Source: Tetradesmus obliquus (taxonomy: Eukaryota > Chlorophyta > Chlorophyceae > Sphaeropleales > Scenedesmaceae). From it: a stretch of 64,000 nucleotides of DNA. Within the stretch, counting starts at the first letter, position 1, and each line of letters starts with the position of its first letter. The position numbers and the translations under genes are program-made. Positions 10,789-24,153 of the stretch are shown piece by piece. The stretch covers positions 6,324,001 to 6,388,000 of the forward strand of contig CP126193.1 in the NCBI GenBank assembly GCA_030272155.1, written 5' to 3'. The notes below the pieces were generated by a model that worked only from the letters and a program-made list of their open reading frames with translations, made no database searches and was not told the DNA's origin.

Positions 10789-13362
10789 ATGGGGCCTCGT
10801 CCTGTTGTGTCAACTGCCCCAGCAGAGCAGCAGCCTCAGCCGGAGAAGATAAACCTGGATGATGGCCATGCCATCAAGCACAAGCTGGACTCCACAGCAT
10901 CAGAGGTAGGCCACAGCAGCAGCTGCAAGGGCATTTAACGTCAAATTTATTTATTTACGTTTAAACTAAGGATGGCTGCTGGGCACCTGTGGCTGAGGGC
11001 TGCCAGCACTTGTGCCAGTGCTCCCGCTGCTGTCACAGTCGACACTGCAGCAGCTGCTGCATGTGTAGCGCAGTGTCTGCTGGATTCTGCTTCTCAGCTG
11101 GCAGCAACAGCACAAACTCTACCCCTCTTGCAGTTTTTGCTGCCCAACATGCTGCTCTGCTGCTGCTGTGCGTGTGTGTCCTGCAGGTCATCCTGCAGTC
11201 GGGCTATGTAGAAGACCACTTGATCAGCAATGTGAAGATAACATTGGGGCTCATTGCGTAAGCAGCTGCACATCAGCATGCAGCAACTTGCAACCCTTGC
11301 ATTGTGACAGCTGGAAAGTTTATGCCGCACAGCACTGCCAGCGCAGCAGCTGCTTGCTTGAGAATCAGCAGCTGCAGCTAGCTTGCATCACCAGAGTGAG
11401 CAGCGTCAGCAGCCACAGCGCTGCCTGCTTGCAGGAAACTACGTCTGAAACAGCAGATGAGCCACAGTAATCAGCATTTGCGCTGCAGTTGCGAGCTGCA
11501 CAGGCATGCAAATATACCATCTACAGCAGCGCACCCCTCTTGGCCCATTTCACACAGCATACGCATTTCTGGCATAGCTGCGCTGCAACTCCCTGCCTGA
11601 TCTCAACTTTCTCATACTCATTCGCTCTCACATTTCCTGCAGCATTGCGGTGGCGATCTACTCGCACTTTGGCCCGGGCAAGTTTCCTGCAAACTGGAGT
11701 GCTGTGGTGTACTGCGTGGCGGCCTACTGCGTGCTCAACCTGGTGCTGATCATCTTCTGCAACATCAAGGAGGGGGACTCCTTCCTCATCACACACCCCA
11801 AGCCGGTGAGCTGTAGCAGCGGCAGCAGCAGCAACGGCAACAGCAGCAGCAGCAGGAACATGTGTGCTGCAGCAACTGCACGGACACGCGCAGCAGCAGC
11901 GGCAGCAGCAGCAGCCAGCAGCAGCAGCTGTGCCAGTTGCAATGCCGTGTGCACCAGCAACGGCAGCAGCAAATGCAGAGATGGCATCAGCAGCAACAAC
12001 AGCACTAGATGCAGCAGTGCCAGAATGTAGCGTACTCACATCATCAGGATATGTTGCTGCACAGGCTGTCAAAGTGCCTCTGCTGGCACTTGTCAGGTGC
12101 CCTCCTCTTATGAGCTTGCCTGTGATCTGCTGCCCAAAACAACCCTACACCGACAGGGCAGCGAATACGGGCTGCGTGTGGCCTCGCGCATGGAGCGCTA
12201 CTCGGACCAGTACACGCTCATCATCAGCAGCGCTAACAAGTGGCTGGACAGGTGCGTAGGCACACTGCGCCCGGCAGCAGTGTAGCTGCAGCAGCACCTG
12301 TGGGTGGCTGGATAGGCATGTATGCACAAGTTGCACAGCAGCAGTGCAGCAGCAGCAGCACCAGCAGCAGCAGCGCCAACAAGTGTCTGGACAGGTGTGT
12401 AGGCACAGTGCGCGGATGTGTGCTTGGAATGGTCGCAGCAGCAACAAGGCAAGTACCAATGGCAGCAGGGATACCAAGTCGCTTGAATGGTGCCCCAGTA
12501 CATGCTCAGCATCAGCAGCGTCAAGAAGTGGCTGCTTAGCAGACCAGCTCTTGGGCCTGCCAAGCATGTGGCCGTGGCCTGTAGTGGCAAGCAGCTTATC
12601 CTGCAAACAGGGTATATGTGATGCCTGCAGGCAGTTTAACGCCGCGCGGGCGCAGTAAGGTTGTTGTACTTTGCAGCGCGCATTGCTGGCAGGGCACGAC
12701 CTCCGCTGACATGTCCTGTGTGCTGTTGTTTTTCCTGCAGGGAGGTGAAGATGGAGACATCAGTAACGGACTACTTTCACTCCGACGGATACCTAGCCGA
12801 GGTGCGCACCTGCGCTGCAGCTTGCTGTCTCACAATGGTTCAGCGCAACAACCTTTCCTGCTGGTCGGGTTGCTGACTTGGGTGTGATTGTTCAAGCGGC
12901 CACCGGCTGTGTGCATCAGCGACTGTGCACCAGCAAGCAGCAGGTGACATGCTGTGACCGGCTTGATGTGATATCACCCGGCTGCTTGCTGTGGAACAGC
13001 TGCTGGTATGTTCAGACTATAGGGGCATCTTACTGTCCATTTGCTTTGATTGTCATTCTTCAACGACACAGTGCCTGTCTCAGCTTCCTGTTCCATCAGA
13101 GAGTGCCTATCCACCCCAATGCTGTTGCTTTTGAAAACATGCGGCGCTCGCTGCTGCCCTGCCACACGCCTAGTACAAGTACAAGCACCCGCGCCTATCT
13201 TTTGTTCATGCCCTTTGGTGCTGCTGCTGCTGCTGCTGCTGCCGCACCACAATGCAGGCCAAGTACAAGCACCACGTGGCCAAGCTGCTGTCGCAGTACG
13301 AGCGGCTGGACGCCAGCAGCGACCCGCGGCCCAAAGCCCTGAACCCCGGCAAGCAGGACTGA
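10789..13362 (+). CDS. SPCS2: Signal peptidase complex subunit 2 (SPC25 family)
   Basis: This accessory subunit of the ER signal peptidase complex helps cleave signal peptides from secretory proteins. Six exons: 10789-10905, 11187-11257, 11643-11805, 12097-12251, 12741-12801, 13258-13362; phases agree and give 223 aa. Family landmarks in order are DDGHAIKHKLDSTASE, YVEDHLISNVKITLGLIA (first membrane helix starts), YSHFGPGKFPANW, a second hydrophobic helix (VLNLVLIIFCNIKEGDSFL), then SDQYTLIISSANKW and VTDYFHSDGYLAE, as in human SPCS2. The length matches the family (about 190-230 aa). The start is the ATG at 10789, just before the conserved N-terminal block. Decayed copies of the exon 4 edge sit at about 12303-12400 and 12507-12540. 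Confidence 0.93.
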
Positions 13363-14005
13363 CAGCGAATGCACGCCTGCTGAGGCACCGGAGTAGTAGG
13401 CAGAAGTGCGGCGTTGCAGCGACGGCTGCTGCTGCAGGTGGCAGTTGCGGCAGCAGACGCAGCAGCAGCAGTAGTGCTAGCTGCTGTGTGCCAAAAAGCA
13501 ATGGTCTGCACAGGTGTGCGGTGGTGGCAGGAGCATGCCAATGGCTGCTTGCAGCTTGTTCCTGTGTAGATGCGAGTACACATGTTGTTCCCTATGGGTA
13601 CTGCTGGGTAGTGCTGCTGCGTTGCGGTTCAGAGCAAGCCATTTCCCACACCAGCTTGGTAACTGGTGCTGCTTCAGATTGCCCATATGGAAGGAGCTCG
13701 CCCACACGAAGAGCAGCTGCCCTGAGTGTTTCGAGCGTCATGGATCGCAAGCCTGCGCAATCTGCGTGCCTGCAGGCCTTCTAGCATGGCTGCGTGCCGG
13801 TGCTGCACCCTGCAGGGTGACTCAGCCTGCGTGTCACCTGCGGGGTTTTGACCCGATGGCTGGCTGTGTAAGATCCGCAGTAGATGTTTACTGAGAATTG
13901 TTATGTTGCCGTTCTTCAGTGGGTCGCAAAAGTGCAAAGCTTTCGCAGGAGTTGCTCGTGCTGCTACTGCCGTGCCGAGTGCCATCTGGTGCGAACTTCA
14001 GATCC
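13363..14005. other. Intergenic, no gene recognised
   Basis: This 643-bp stretch holds the SPC2 3' UTR and the upstream region of the secreted-protein gene. A TGTAA motif near 13866 could be a distant poly(A) signal. Nothing else is supported. Confidence 0.4.
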
Positions 14006-16121
14006 ATGGCGCCACGTCCCACCATGCTCGCCGTACTGGTGCTGTTCTTCAATATCGCTACTATATGTGCGGCTCAGGCCGATGTTCAGCATGGTTGGAG
14101 CAAGCCCCCGATTCTGGGAGCTCTGAGCAAACTCGACATTTCCAGCAAGACGTACGCGTGGGTAAGCACTGGACACGATCGAACAATAGCTTCACGCACT
14201 ATATGGCAAAGCATCTCGCTCAATGGTTGCGGTGTTGGGCCTACGGTGACTGTCCAACGGCCGAAGGGCCAAGCTAGTGACAGAGCAAGGCAGCTGGCAC
14301 GTGCATCCCCGTGCTCTGGCAGTGAGCATGCGTACCGAAGCAGGTGCCACTAACATTCACGCAAGCTCTGCAAGAGCTGTGAGCTGCTGGCATGCGCTTT
14401 GCAAGGCGTAGTACCACTGTGCACTGCCAGCAGCAGAGGGGTGCACAGCACTGCTGCGCAGCAAACTTGTTGTAGCCAGCTGCCGTAGCCAGCTGCCCGG
14501 CTGAGCTCTTGGTGCTGTGGGTCGTCCAGCTTCTGCTGCAGGCTGTAGAGGTTTGTCATGATGCTCCACTTTTATAGGGCATGCCCCATTGCTGTACTCA
14601 GGTGTCGCACTGCTGTGTGTGCTGCAATTTGCACTGCTGCAGGTCACCCGCGACAAGTCCTATGAGTACTACAGGATGAAGCTCTCGGTGAGTGTAACCA
14701 TGCAGCCACAAACTCTGCCACTAATGGCAGCCTATCAGCACTTGTTGCACTCTCAAATTTGGAGCTTCCAGCTCGAAAATCACATGTCTACATCATTTTG
14801 CGGCATGCACAAGCACAGCTGGTGCACTCCACTTAGCATTTCTGAAGCTATCATGAGCGAATGCTGCCACTTGCTAGCTCAGATCCTGCTGCATCTTCAA
14901 CATGTGGCCGCCTGCACTACTTTTGGTGTTATCTGACTTGCAGATCGTCGCTGGGCCTGACAGTATCGCCGCCTTTGCCCCAATCAACAACAGCCTGAGC
15001 CTGCAGACCTTTTCCATCTCCGCCAAGCTGTTTGACATACCAACAGGCGCGGAGGTTGGAGTCTTCGCCTCCGTTTGCACGTTCACAGGTAAACGGCAGC
15101 TGGAGAACATGGCTGCAGCAGCCGTCTCCACCACACGTAGTATTATGTCACTCGCAGACTGATCCAACCAGAGCAGCGGGACACACGTTCTGCGTGTGAG
15201 CTTCGTTCTTGTTGTCCAAGCGTCAGGAAATCGCATGCACAGCAGCTTGGGCAGCTTTGCAGGTCTCTGCACACTAAAACAATGTCTGCCCAGCAGCTCC
15301 TCAGCTGAACAGATCTTGTTAGGTATTAAACCGCACCGTACATTCTAGAAGCCTCCTGCTGTTCAGATTGCCGCTCATCACCCTATGCTGCCCTGTGATA
15401 TGTGATCAAGTCGGTAGCTTGTTGCCCCACCTGCAAGCATCACCAAACAGCTGCACATGCTGGCTTGACACCCCCACCCCTGTGCCTCGCCTACTGTGCA
15501 GCTGCACCTGTCACAAGCCCCACCATTCCAGCGGTGTGCCAGGCCACTTTTGAGTTTGGTCCTGATGGCAATGACAGCCTGGCAATAGTCGGCAGTGCTG
15601 ACGTGGACATCCTGGCGCTGACTACCAAGGGCCTGGTCTGGGTTGACACAGACTTTGCCATTGTGGGCGGCACAGGTGAGCGGTGTTTGCAGATAGAACG
15701 GAGCGACGCACACGCGTGGCGAACTTTGCAGCGGCTGCAGCCGCAAGGGCTTGTTCAGGGTGAACTTTGCTGTTGTACAATCGCACACACATGCATAGCT
15801 GCGCACCTCAAGCAACCATGTGCATTGCGTGCAGCCCTCAACTGACGGCAGCTCAGCTTTCACTGCATCGTCTTGCTGTGTGGCTGCATGCAGGCCGCCT
15901 CAATGGCGCCTTTGGCAGGCACGCCTCAAAGGGCACCGGTCATTTCAGCCATGAGACAATTGCCACTGCCTACGTCGCAGCTTTCACTGCATCGCCTTGC
16001 TGTGTGACTCTATGCAGGCCGCTTCAACGGCGCCTTTGGCAGGCATGCCTCAAAGGGCATCGACCTCTTCAAGTACGAGACCGTGGTCACTGCCTATGTG
16101 CCCCGGGTGCGCGAGTTCTGA
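14006..16121 (+). CDS. Secreted dirigent/allene-oxide-cyclase-like barrel protein
   Basis: Exons 14006-14161, 14643-14687, 14944-15088, 15532-15675 and 16018-16121 join in phase to a 197-aa product. The fourth exon could begin at 15502 instead, also in frame. The N-terminus (MAPRPTMLAVLVLFFNIATI then CAAQA) is a clear signal peptide. The C-terminal block FAIVGGTGRFNGAFGRHASKG resembles the GGTG(R/K)F-GA motif of dirigent proteins and the related allene oxide cyclase barrel fold. The alternating hydrophobic pattern before it fits beta strands. Function is unknown; dirigent proteins steer radical coupling in the cell wall, but that role is not shown here. The last exon has a second, altered copy at 15894-15964 with an intact acceptor. 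Confidence 0.65.
15894..15964 (+). repeat. Altered copy of the last exon of the barrel-protein gene
   Basis: This repeats the acceptor and first ~24 codons of the terminal exon at 16018. The sequence changes give GHFSHETIATAY in place of IDLFKYETVVTAY. It has no donor, so splicing into it would read on to a stop at 16213 and give a different C-terminus. Confidence 0.75.
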
Positions 16122-18128
16122 GGGCTGGGGTGAAAGGACGCCCCCGCGGGGCTTGGGGCCCCGCCGATCACGTCAACACATGGGCTGCAGCTTCCGTACA
16201 TTATGAGGACTAGACTGGCCTCCTGGTTGTGCATTCAGATGCTGCTGCAGTCTGCTGACGGCATCGGCGGTAGTTATATGAAAGCCTGGCCGCCAAACTG
16301 TGCTACTGGCCAGTCACCGAAAAATGGAGGCTTTGTCCAATTATACTTGATGTGATGTTCTTGCTTGTGGGTTGCATGCACATGAATAATCTTTGACGCG
16401 GTTGCCATCACCTCAGAGCATTCCATCCAACTTTTCAGGACGAGTCACAGCACATGCAGTTGCATGAAGGAGGTATCGCACGAATGGATGTCATGAATGG
16501 ATCGCACGAATGGATGTCATGACAATCACCGTGCATCCTGCATGTTTTGGTGTTTGGTTCCATCAATAGAAGGCTGTGCAGTGCCATGTTGCATCACATT
16601 GGCTGCATGCACGGCCTTCACTGAAGTTGGCAGGTTGTGTGTAGTGAAATTCACGGCTAAATGCAACACAGCGTGGCGCGGGATCTGACACTAGCTTGTG
16701 TCTGTCGTGGTGAACACATTGTATAACCAAGCAGGTGGCCACATTGACGCGTGGTATTATTGCGGTTTGGACGATGATGAGTTGTTCTTCGATGTTTCCT
16801 CCCCCTATGAGCCTCTCGTTGGCTCCTGACTGGGGTTCCCACTCCTCGTTGAGTGGAGCATGTAATGTAATGTAATGTAATGTAATGTAATGCATCAGGA
16901 TTTTGCAGCCTCAGCTGTGCCGCGTACACTTGGAAAATTCACTGCAAGTGCAGCGTTTGCATTGCATGCATGCATGCTATATGGCAGTGGCTGGCATGCA
17001 GGTTGGGTGCTACCCAAGTGGTCTCAGTGTGCTTCAGCGTTTCAGCTTTTTACCCTACAGCGTGCAGAGCATGTCTGCAGAGGCCTGCATGCACGTGTAG
17101 GTGCCACGTGGCACTGCACATGCTAGCGCTGTTCCCATCTGGTCTGAAGCTCCTGTAATGAAGGTTCCAGGACTAAATCAACATGGACGGTTGCAGTAAC
17201 CAGCAGCTGCCTGGCCATGCCTGATATCACGACTGCTGCTTGGCAGGTGCTGCACCGGCGGCAATTCGCTGGGAGTCGCTGCATGCGATGCCAGCATGAA
17301 TTCAACTGACCAGTGTCTGGATTATGGAAGGTCTTGCTTGCCATACATTGGCGCAGGGGACCCCAGAGTAAGATTGGTCCATGTTACAAGTAACACCATG
17401 TGGACGCTGCCACCACCAGCTTGCATAACATCAGCTGCACTGCTATGCTGTTGCCGTCCTCTGCAACACATCAAATGTGCTGTTGAAGATTCAACAGCCT
17501 GAACAATGGCTTGGAGCGGCAACACAGCCCTTGCAAAGCTAATGCCATCTGCTTTGTAGACCGTGCCGTAATACCAGGAAAATTTACAACCAGCTGTTGC
17601 ACAGCTGTCAGCTGACAGTGCAAGCTCAGCACACCACAAATGCAACAGTCCAATGCAAAACATATGTGCAGCACGCACTGGCAGCTGCGTCAGCACAGCC
17701 CAACCTCCTTGTTCAACAGGTTGGACACTGCAGCAACAAGCGTTGTTGCAGCTTTACCAGCAGAAACAGTCAACTTGCGCATTCACCACCATAGTCTGCA
17801 ACTATGGGTTACTAACATCAAACAAGGAACAAAGACCATACATGGTGCTGGCCTTTGCCACACAGGCAGAGTCGGTGCAGCAGCGCCCGGCGTAATGTTG
17901 GTTTGCAACACTTCTTGAGCTGTGAGAGCCAGCTGACTGGCCAAGGGATGCAAAAGACAAGCACTGCCAGATAATATGCACCCAATCATCATGCGATGCG
18001 TTTGAGCGTGCATATGAAGGTATCATGCCAACAGTTTGTAAGCACCAGCTTTTGAATTTCTTTACTACAAAACATGCATGCACGAGGCTCTGCAAAACAG
18101 TAGAGCAAGAGCAAACACTGTGGGTTGT
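16122..18128. other. 2-kb region with no recognisable gene
   Basis: Short open frames occur on both strands but none has family motifs or a consistent splice chain. Base composition is more AT-rich than the flanking genes. The only clear structure is the TGTAA array at 16861-16890. The part from about 17160 to 18050 could be noncoding transcript or mobile-element remnant; I cannot tell. Confidence 0.4.
16861..16890 (+). repeat. Six tandem TGTAA units
   Basis: A perfect 5-bp microsatellite of six TGTAA copies lies about 740 bp after the stop of the barrel-protein gene. TGTAA is the usual poly(A) signal of chlorophyte nuclear genes, so the array could act as a strong or redundant 3'-end signal, or be chance. 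Confidence 0.8.
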
Positions 18129-19784
18129 CTATTGCACAGAGCTACACTGCATGGAGCTCTGCTGCTGCTGTGACTGCTGCTGCTGCTGCTGCTGCCAATC
18201 CTCAGCTAGATCAGCAGCTACAGCGCCTGCTGCTGCTGCTGCTGCCGCTGTATGTTGCCTTAAATCAACCTGTTGCGCCTGCTGTGGAGCATTGGCGTAG
18301 GCAACCTGCAGAGACCGCACCGGCACGCTCAACCGCTGCTGCTGCTGCTGCTGCTGCTGCCATTGCTGCTGCTGCTGCTGCCGCCGCTGCAGTTGAAGCA
18401 GCTGCGCCTGCTGCTGCTCGTAGCTAGCTTGACCTGCAGGCCAGTACTCATCCTCCTGCTGCAGTTCCCACTGCTGCAGCTGCTGCTGCCGCCACTGCTG
18501 CTGCTGCAGATTCTGCTGTTGCTGTTGCTGCTGTTGCTGCTGCGGACTCTGGTGTTGCCGTTGCGGCTGCTGCTGCTGCTGCTGACGCAGTAGGTTTTGC
18601 TGCTGCCACTCTTGTCGCTGTGGCTGCACAATCGGCAGCTTCTGCCGTTGCAGCAGTGCTGCGGGGTAGGCCTGCTGGCTTGTAGCTGCCGATACACCCG
18701 ACTGCTGCACATGCGGCTGCGAGTTGAACACTGGCCGGTAGGCAAGAAGCTGCTGCTGCTGCAGCTGTTGCCCTGGCTGCCGCCTTTCTTGCTGCTGCTG
18801 CTGCCTTGATCTCTGCTGCTGCTCTTGCTGCCACTGCCGCTGCCGTTGGGGCTGATCTACAGCTGCTGCCACAGCTGCTGCATGCTGCAGCGTGGCTGCT
18901 AAGTGGCTGCTGGCAGCAGAAGCGGGCTGTGACGTTTTCAATGTCTCACACACAGTGGCTAGCAGTGCCTGCAGGAGGTTGTAACAGGTTTGAGCAGCAG
19001 CGTGTCAGTCCTGAGGCGATCGGTCGTGCATGATCAGCACTAAAGCATGCCAGCCGGCAGCTGATGGGGTAATAAAACAGGCACAGGCAGTTTGCCAAGG
19101 CTTGATCAAACATTAATCTGATGCAAATCCATGCAAGTTGGACATGCAGCAGCAGCAGTATGGAGCGGCATCAGTTGATGCGACAGAGGTACCCGCTGAC
19201 GAACACTTGACACACGTTGACCGCAATGGACTTCGCACAAACAACTGCAGCAATGTGATGTGCAGCTACAGTGATACCAAAACCATACAATTATGATGTT
19301 TGAAAGTAGCACTGCTTGAATGGCAGCGCCATGCGTGTTGCAGCAGTAGACATATGTTGCAAGCCACACAAACACAGCACCAGCCCATGCATACCTGTGA
19401 GCTGAGCTGCTGGCTTCCTGCAAGCCCAGAGCTGGCTCTTAGCACCTCATATATCTGCAGCTGGGGCTCAGACAGCAGCTGTCGTGTGGGAGACCATGTA
19501 GCAGCTCCTGTCCATGAGGGCCTGACTGGTCGCAATGGCTGCTGTGCTGCTGCTGCAGACTGCAAGCTGCGTGTGCCTGCAGCAGCTGCTATCGCTGCTG
19601 CATCGGCCGAGGAAGTATCCGCAGGAGCTTGCGGAGAAGGAATTGGTGGCTTCAGCGACTGGGTGACAGGCCGCACCGGTGCTGGTCCGCGTGGCGAGGG
19701 AAATGGCAAAGCTGACTGCATTGAAAAGTAAGGTACCGAATACGCAACCATGTTGCAACACGTCTTGGCCAATGAGGTCCGCAC
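18129..19784 (-). CDS. Hypothetical Q-rich protein
   Basis: Two exons, 19395-19784 and 18129-18968, join in phase to 409 aa starting at the ATG at 19784. The first exon encodes a Pro/Ala/Ser-rich segment (PFPSPRGPAPVRPVTQSLK and PSWTGAATWSPTRQLLSEP). The second is about half glutamine, with runs of up to about 10 Q, broken by short motifs such as AYRPVFNSQPHVQQSG. No domain is recognised. Low-complexity Q-rich proteins of this kind are often scaffolds or transcription-related, but nothing here proves that. The long open frame and matching splice phase support coding. Extra upstream exons are possible, because an open frame from 19951 (MSEHMSESQADLARAQ) precedes it. Confidence 0.5.
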
Positions 19785-20127
19785 GGCTCAGGAACAGTGG
19801 ACCATAGCAACTTGCTCTCAACGGTGCTTTCACGAACACGGGTAGTATTATCCGACTGATCAAGTCCCGTGCAGAAGCAAGAGTTTCGTTTTGCCATACA
19901 CACTTGAGCCCTAGCCAGGTCAGCCTGTGATTCTGACATGTGCTCTGACAACTTGGTGTGTGCGGACTGTAGCTGTAGGTATCGCTGCTACGTTCAATTA
20001 TTTTCTGTTAACGGGGTTTACAACATACCGATTCAACTGTAGCACAGTCCGCCGGTCGTCACCCAGCATTCTTCATCACAGCTGCTGCTGGTGCTGGTGC
20101 TGCTGGTGTCAGGCTTGCTATTCATGC
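19785..20127. promoter_or_regulatory. Short divergent promoter region (Q-rich gene / MnmA)
   Basis: If both start codons are right, 343 bp separate the oppositely directed Q-rich and MnmA genes, so the two promoters must overlap or adjoin. No TATA box or other motif stands out. Upstream exons of the Q-rich gene could also lie here. Confidence 0.4.
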
Positions 20128-23100
20128 ATGCAGCAATTTCACAGAAACATGCAGCAGTGCACTTCACAGCAGTTCCTGGGCCGGCCTGCTGCTCCCCCTA
20201 AGCAGCTATGGCATCAGGCCAAGCAGCTGCAACGGCGGCCACCATGCAAGCATGCAGTTGCTTCACATGCAGCAGCAGCAACTCACAGCTGCCAAAGGAA
20301 AGGACACACCAGAGCTTCAGCCTTGCAGGACATGCAGATAAGGCCTCTGTCTGCTACTGAGCTGCAGCAGCACGAGCAGCCAGTTGCAGCGGCGGATGCC
20401 AGCGCAGCAGCGCTGCACATACCGCCAGTGTCAGAATGGGCCCAGGACCCTTTCCTGGTGTCAGGGTGAGTGCGCGTGTGCGTAAACTGCAGCAAGTGCA
20501 AGAATTTGTCGAGTCAAGTACTAGTGCTTGGGCAGTTGTGTCATCCTGGCAGAGCGCACCCCGCCAGCTGACAGCAGCTGCAGCAGCTGTCAATCCCAGT
20601 GCACGGTGCAATAGGTGCAGGGCGCAGCAGCAGCTTGAGGCCAGTTGCATAATTCAAACTTTTGCCGGGCACTGAGGTGACAGGCGTCCAGCAATGAGCG
20701 TGGGTCAGCAAGTAGGTGATGCTGGCTGCACTGCCTGCCTTGCAGCCCTGGCAACTGTGCTACTGTTACGTGTTACGTGTTACTGTTACGTGTGACGTGT
20801 TACGTGTTGTTGGTCCGTGCTCTGCCCTGCAAGTCCACACCACCCACTGATGTGCTGCACATGCCAGTGCTATATTGTGATGCCGACTTCCACGGCAACA
20901 GTTACTTGACTGCTGCCACGCTGCCTTGCCGCTGACTTGCCGCACATGCCAGTGCTGTTGTCATTAACTACACGTCTCTTTCTCCATGATAGCGTCACAC
21001 TTTTGCGTTCTCTTTCTTCGCTGCTGCTGCTGCACTGCCTGCTGCAGTTGCGAGCCCTCTGCTGCCCCGCTGCGTGTGGCGGTGCTGGTCAGCGGCGGTG
21101 TGGACAGTAGCTTGGCGTTGCAGCTGGTGGCGGCTGCGGGGCACAAGCCCAAAGCATTCTACCTGCAGGTGAGACTGATGATGTTAGCTTTGTTTGGCTG
21201 TTGTTTGGTATCAGCAGTAGCTGTGCTGGCTGAAGCGTAATGTGTGCAATTCATGGTTGTCGGACGTAGAGGTTTGCCAGCTGCAGTGTTCAGGCATGCC
21301 AGCAGCCCCTGTACCCGCAATTGCGCTGTCACTGAACACCTGTTCAGCCTCACGCCCTCTCAGTGTACTATGGTGTTCAAACATCCTGATCTTGACATGT
21401 GTTACTTGCTGCGTGTCATAACACATTTTGGACCGCGCAGATCTGGTTCCAGGAGGACTTCCGCAACTTCTGGGATGCATGCCCGTGGGAGGAAGATCTG
21501 GACTATGCCAAAAAGGTGGGCACGAACTTCACAGTCGTCTTCACAGTCATCTTCTCAATTTACGCAAGGAGCATTGAGCAACACATCGGCTGTGGAAATT
21601 TCCACATGTTCGACCCCCTCCATCCCGCCGCATGCGCACACAACAAGGCTGCAGCCATTTGGGGTGGTTGCACCCCATGTATGTTTTTGTGTTGTTGCCT
21701 TTGCCGTCGACATTGCACGCCTCTGCATGCTGTTTCGGGCTGCAGGTGTGTGATGGCCTAGGCTGGTGGTGGTGCCCCTCCCTGAGGCATACTGACAGCG
21801 CGTAGTGTCCCGACCTAATTCAAAGAGCTCTCTGCATGCTGTGCTGTAATGCCGTCCTGTCGGGGCAGGTGTGCGATGCGCTGGGTGTGCCGCTGGTGGT
21901 GGTGCCCCTCACCGAGGCGTACTGGCAGCGCGTGGTGTCTCACAGTGTGGCAGAGATCAAGGCAGGGCGCACACCCAACCCAGACATGCTGTGCAACAGC
22001 AGGTGCGTATGCTACGTCGTACCTGCAGGGGTTGTGTGAGGGGTGGGTTTGGTTCAGGTGTCAGCTGCTGCAACATGCTCTTTTCTGCAACAGCAGGAGG
22101 CGTGGCACACCTCAGCTTGTGCGGCAGGTTTGCTGACATGCTCAACACATCTTTCTGATCATGGTGCTGCCTAGCAGTGCTACTATCTCTCAGCAGGCAC
22201 TGAATCCAGGATATCTACGGCATGCTCAAGTTTTGTTACTAAAGCTTGCGTGTGGTGTGTTGTATCCTGCAGGGTCAAGTTTGGTGCGTTTGTGGAGTAC
22301 CTGGAGCGCGAGCATGGCGGCAGCTTTGACCGCATTGCGTCCGGCCACTACGCATGCATCCAGCGCCCACAGCAGCAGCAGCAGCAGCAGCAGCAGCTGC
22401 AGCAGCAGCAGCAGCGCTCGTTAACAGCAGATGGAGTCTCATCAAGTCACCGAGCTGATGCACAGCAGCTGCAGGAGCGGCTAGGAAGTCATGCACAGGC
22501 AAGCAGCAGCAGCAGCAGCAGCAGCGTGGTGTTGCGGCTGACCCCTGATGCTGTCAAGGACCAGACCTACTTCCTGGCCAACCTGTCAGCAGGGCAGCTG
22601 GCGCGCTGCATGTTTCCGCTGGGGCCCTTCACCAAACCACTGGTGAGATGCTGGCAGGGTACCACAGCGTCATAGGGGGTGGCTGACGCGTCAGGTCGTC
22701 ACGTTGTACTAGATTGTGCGGTGCAGGTTTTCAGCAATCTGATATTGTTTGGGAGGTGGGAAGGGGGGGGGCGGGGGGAGAGAGAACCAGCTGTGTGATC
22801 ACTCCGCTGTAAGCATTGCCATTTCAGCCGCCTAGCTTCTGGCTGGCTTGGTGTCGCATCCTGCACATTGAACTGACACTGCCGTAATGCGTCACGTGCA
22901 GTGCTTGCTGATGGCTGAGGCCTTTCAGCAGTGTGTCCCTTCCTCTGCTGCTTTACAGCCTCTGACACACCATCTGCTGCTGCTGCTGCTGCTGTACCCC
23001 CCAGGTCCGCGCGCTTGCTACTGCTGCTGGCCTGGCCACCAGCTGCCGCAAGGATAGCCAGGGCATATGCTTCCTGGGCAAGGTCAAGTTTGGCGAGTTT

Positions 23101-24096
23101 GTGGGGCAGCACCTGGGGCAGTGGCCGGGGCCGCTGGTAGAAGAAGATAGCGGGCAGGTGAGGGTTGGGGTTGTGTTGATTTTTTTGGGTGCTCCGTCCG
23201 TGGTTTGTTAGCTGTGCATGCGGTGCTTGTCCTGGAAGGGTCAGCGCAATGCTGTATCCCTTTGCGCTGCATGTTACTCTGTGAGGAAGCCTAGCATGAT
23301 AGCGCTGTGAATTGTCCTATCTTCAGGCACTGGTGTCTGTATTCACCAGCACGTCATTGCCTGCTGCGCTGCATGCTGGTGTCTGCAGGTGGTGGGGGTG
23401 CATGAGGGCTACTGGTTTTACACGGTGGGCCAGCGAGGAGGCATCAAGCTGCCTGGGGGGCCCTGGTGAGATGCCATCAACAAGTATAAACAAATTGACA
23501 TTGTGGCTGCACAGCATGCTCACAATCAGTGTGCTCTGGCACAGCCTGTGCATATGCTTGTGGCACAGCTTGTGCATATGCTTGTGTGTAACATGCTGCT
23601 CGGATGTCGCTGCATGATGCATGCATGGATTGAGCAGCATGTTTCGCCCTGCCCATGCTGCCTTGCTGCTGGCAAGCTTGTTCACAGGGCTGCGCGGCAC
23701 CCCCTTTTTGCTCGACCTTGTTTCAACTGCGGTTATGCTTTGCTGTTGCGATTACTCGCAGGTACGTCACGGCCAAGGACATGACCCACAACGTGGTGTA
23801 CGTCTCTCGCTCGTACTACGAGCAGCACAAGCGGCGCGACGCGTTCGTGTGCGGCCCCTTCAACTGGCTCTCTGAGCTGCGGCCTAACCCCAGTCAACCC
23901 CTGATGGTCAAAGTGCGGCACGGGCCCAACATGTACAGCTGCAGCTTGCAGCTGGGCTTGCAGGAAGATATTTTGGCACATGCTGACTCAGCAATAGACA
24001 GCAAACCCTCATCAGATTCGGCTGCAGGAGCAGACGAGCAAGCCGACAGCAGCAGTAGCAGCAGTATAGGATCAAGTGACGGCCAAAAGAGCATCG

Positions 24097-24153
<57 letters not shown>

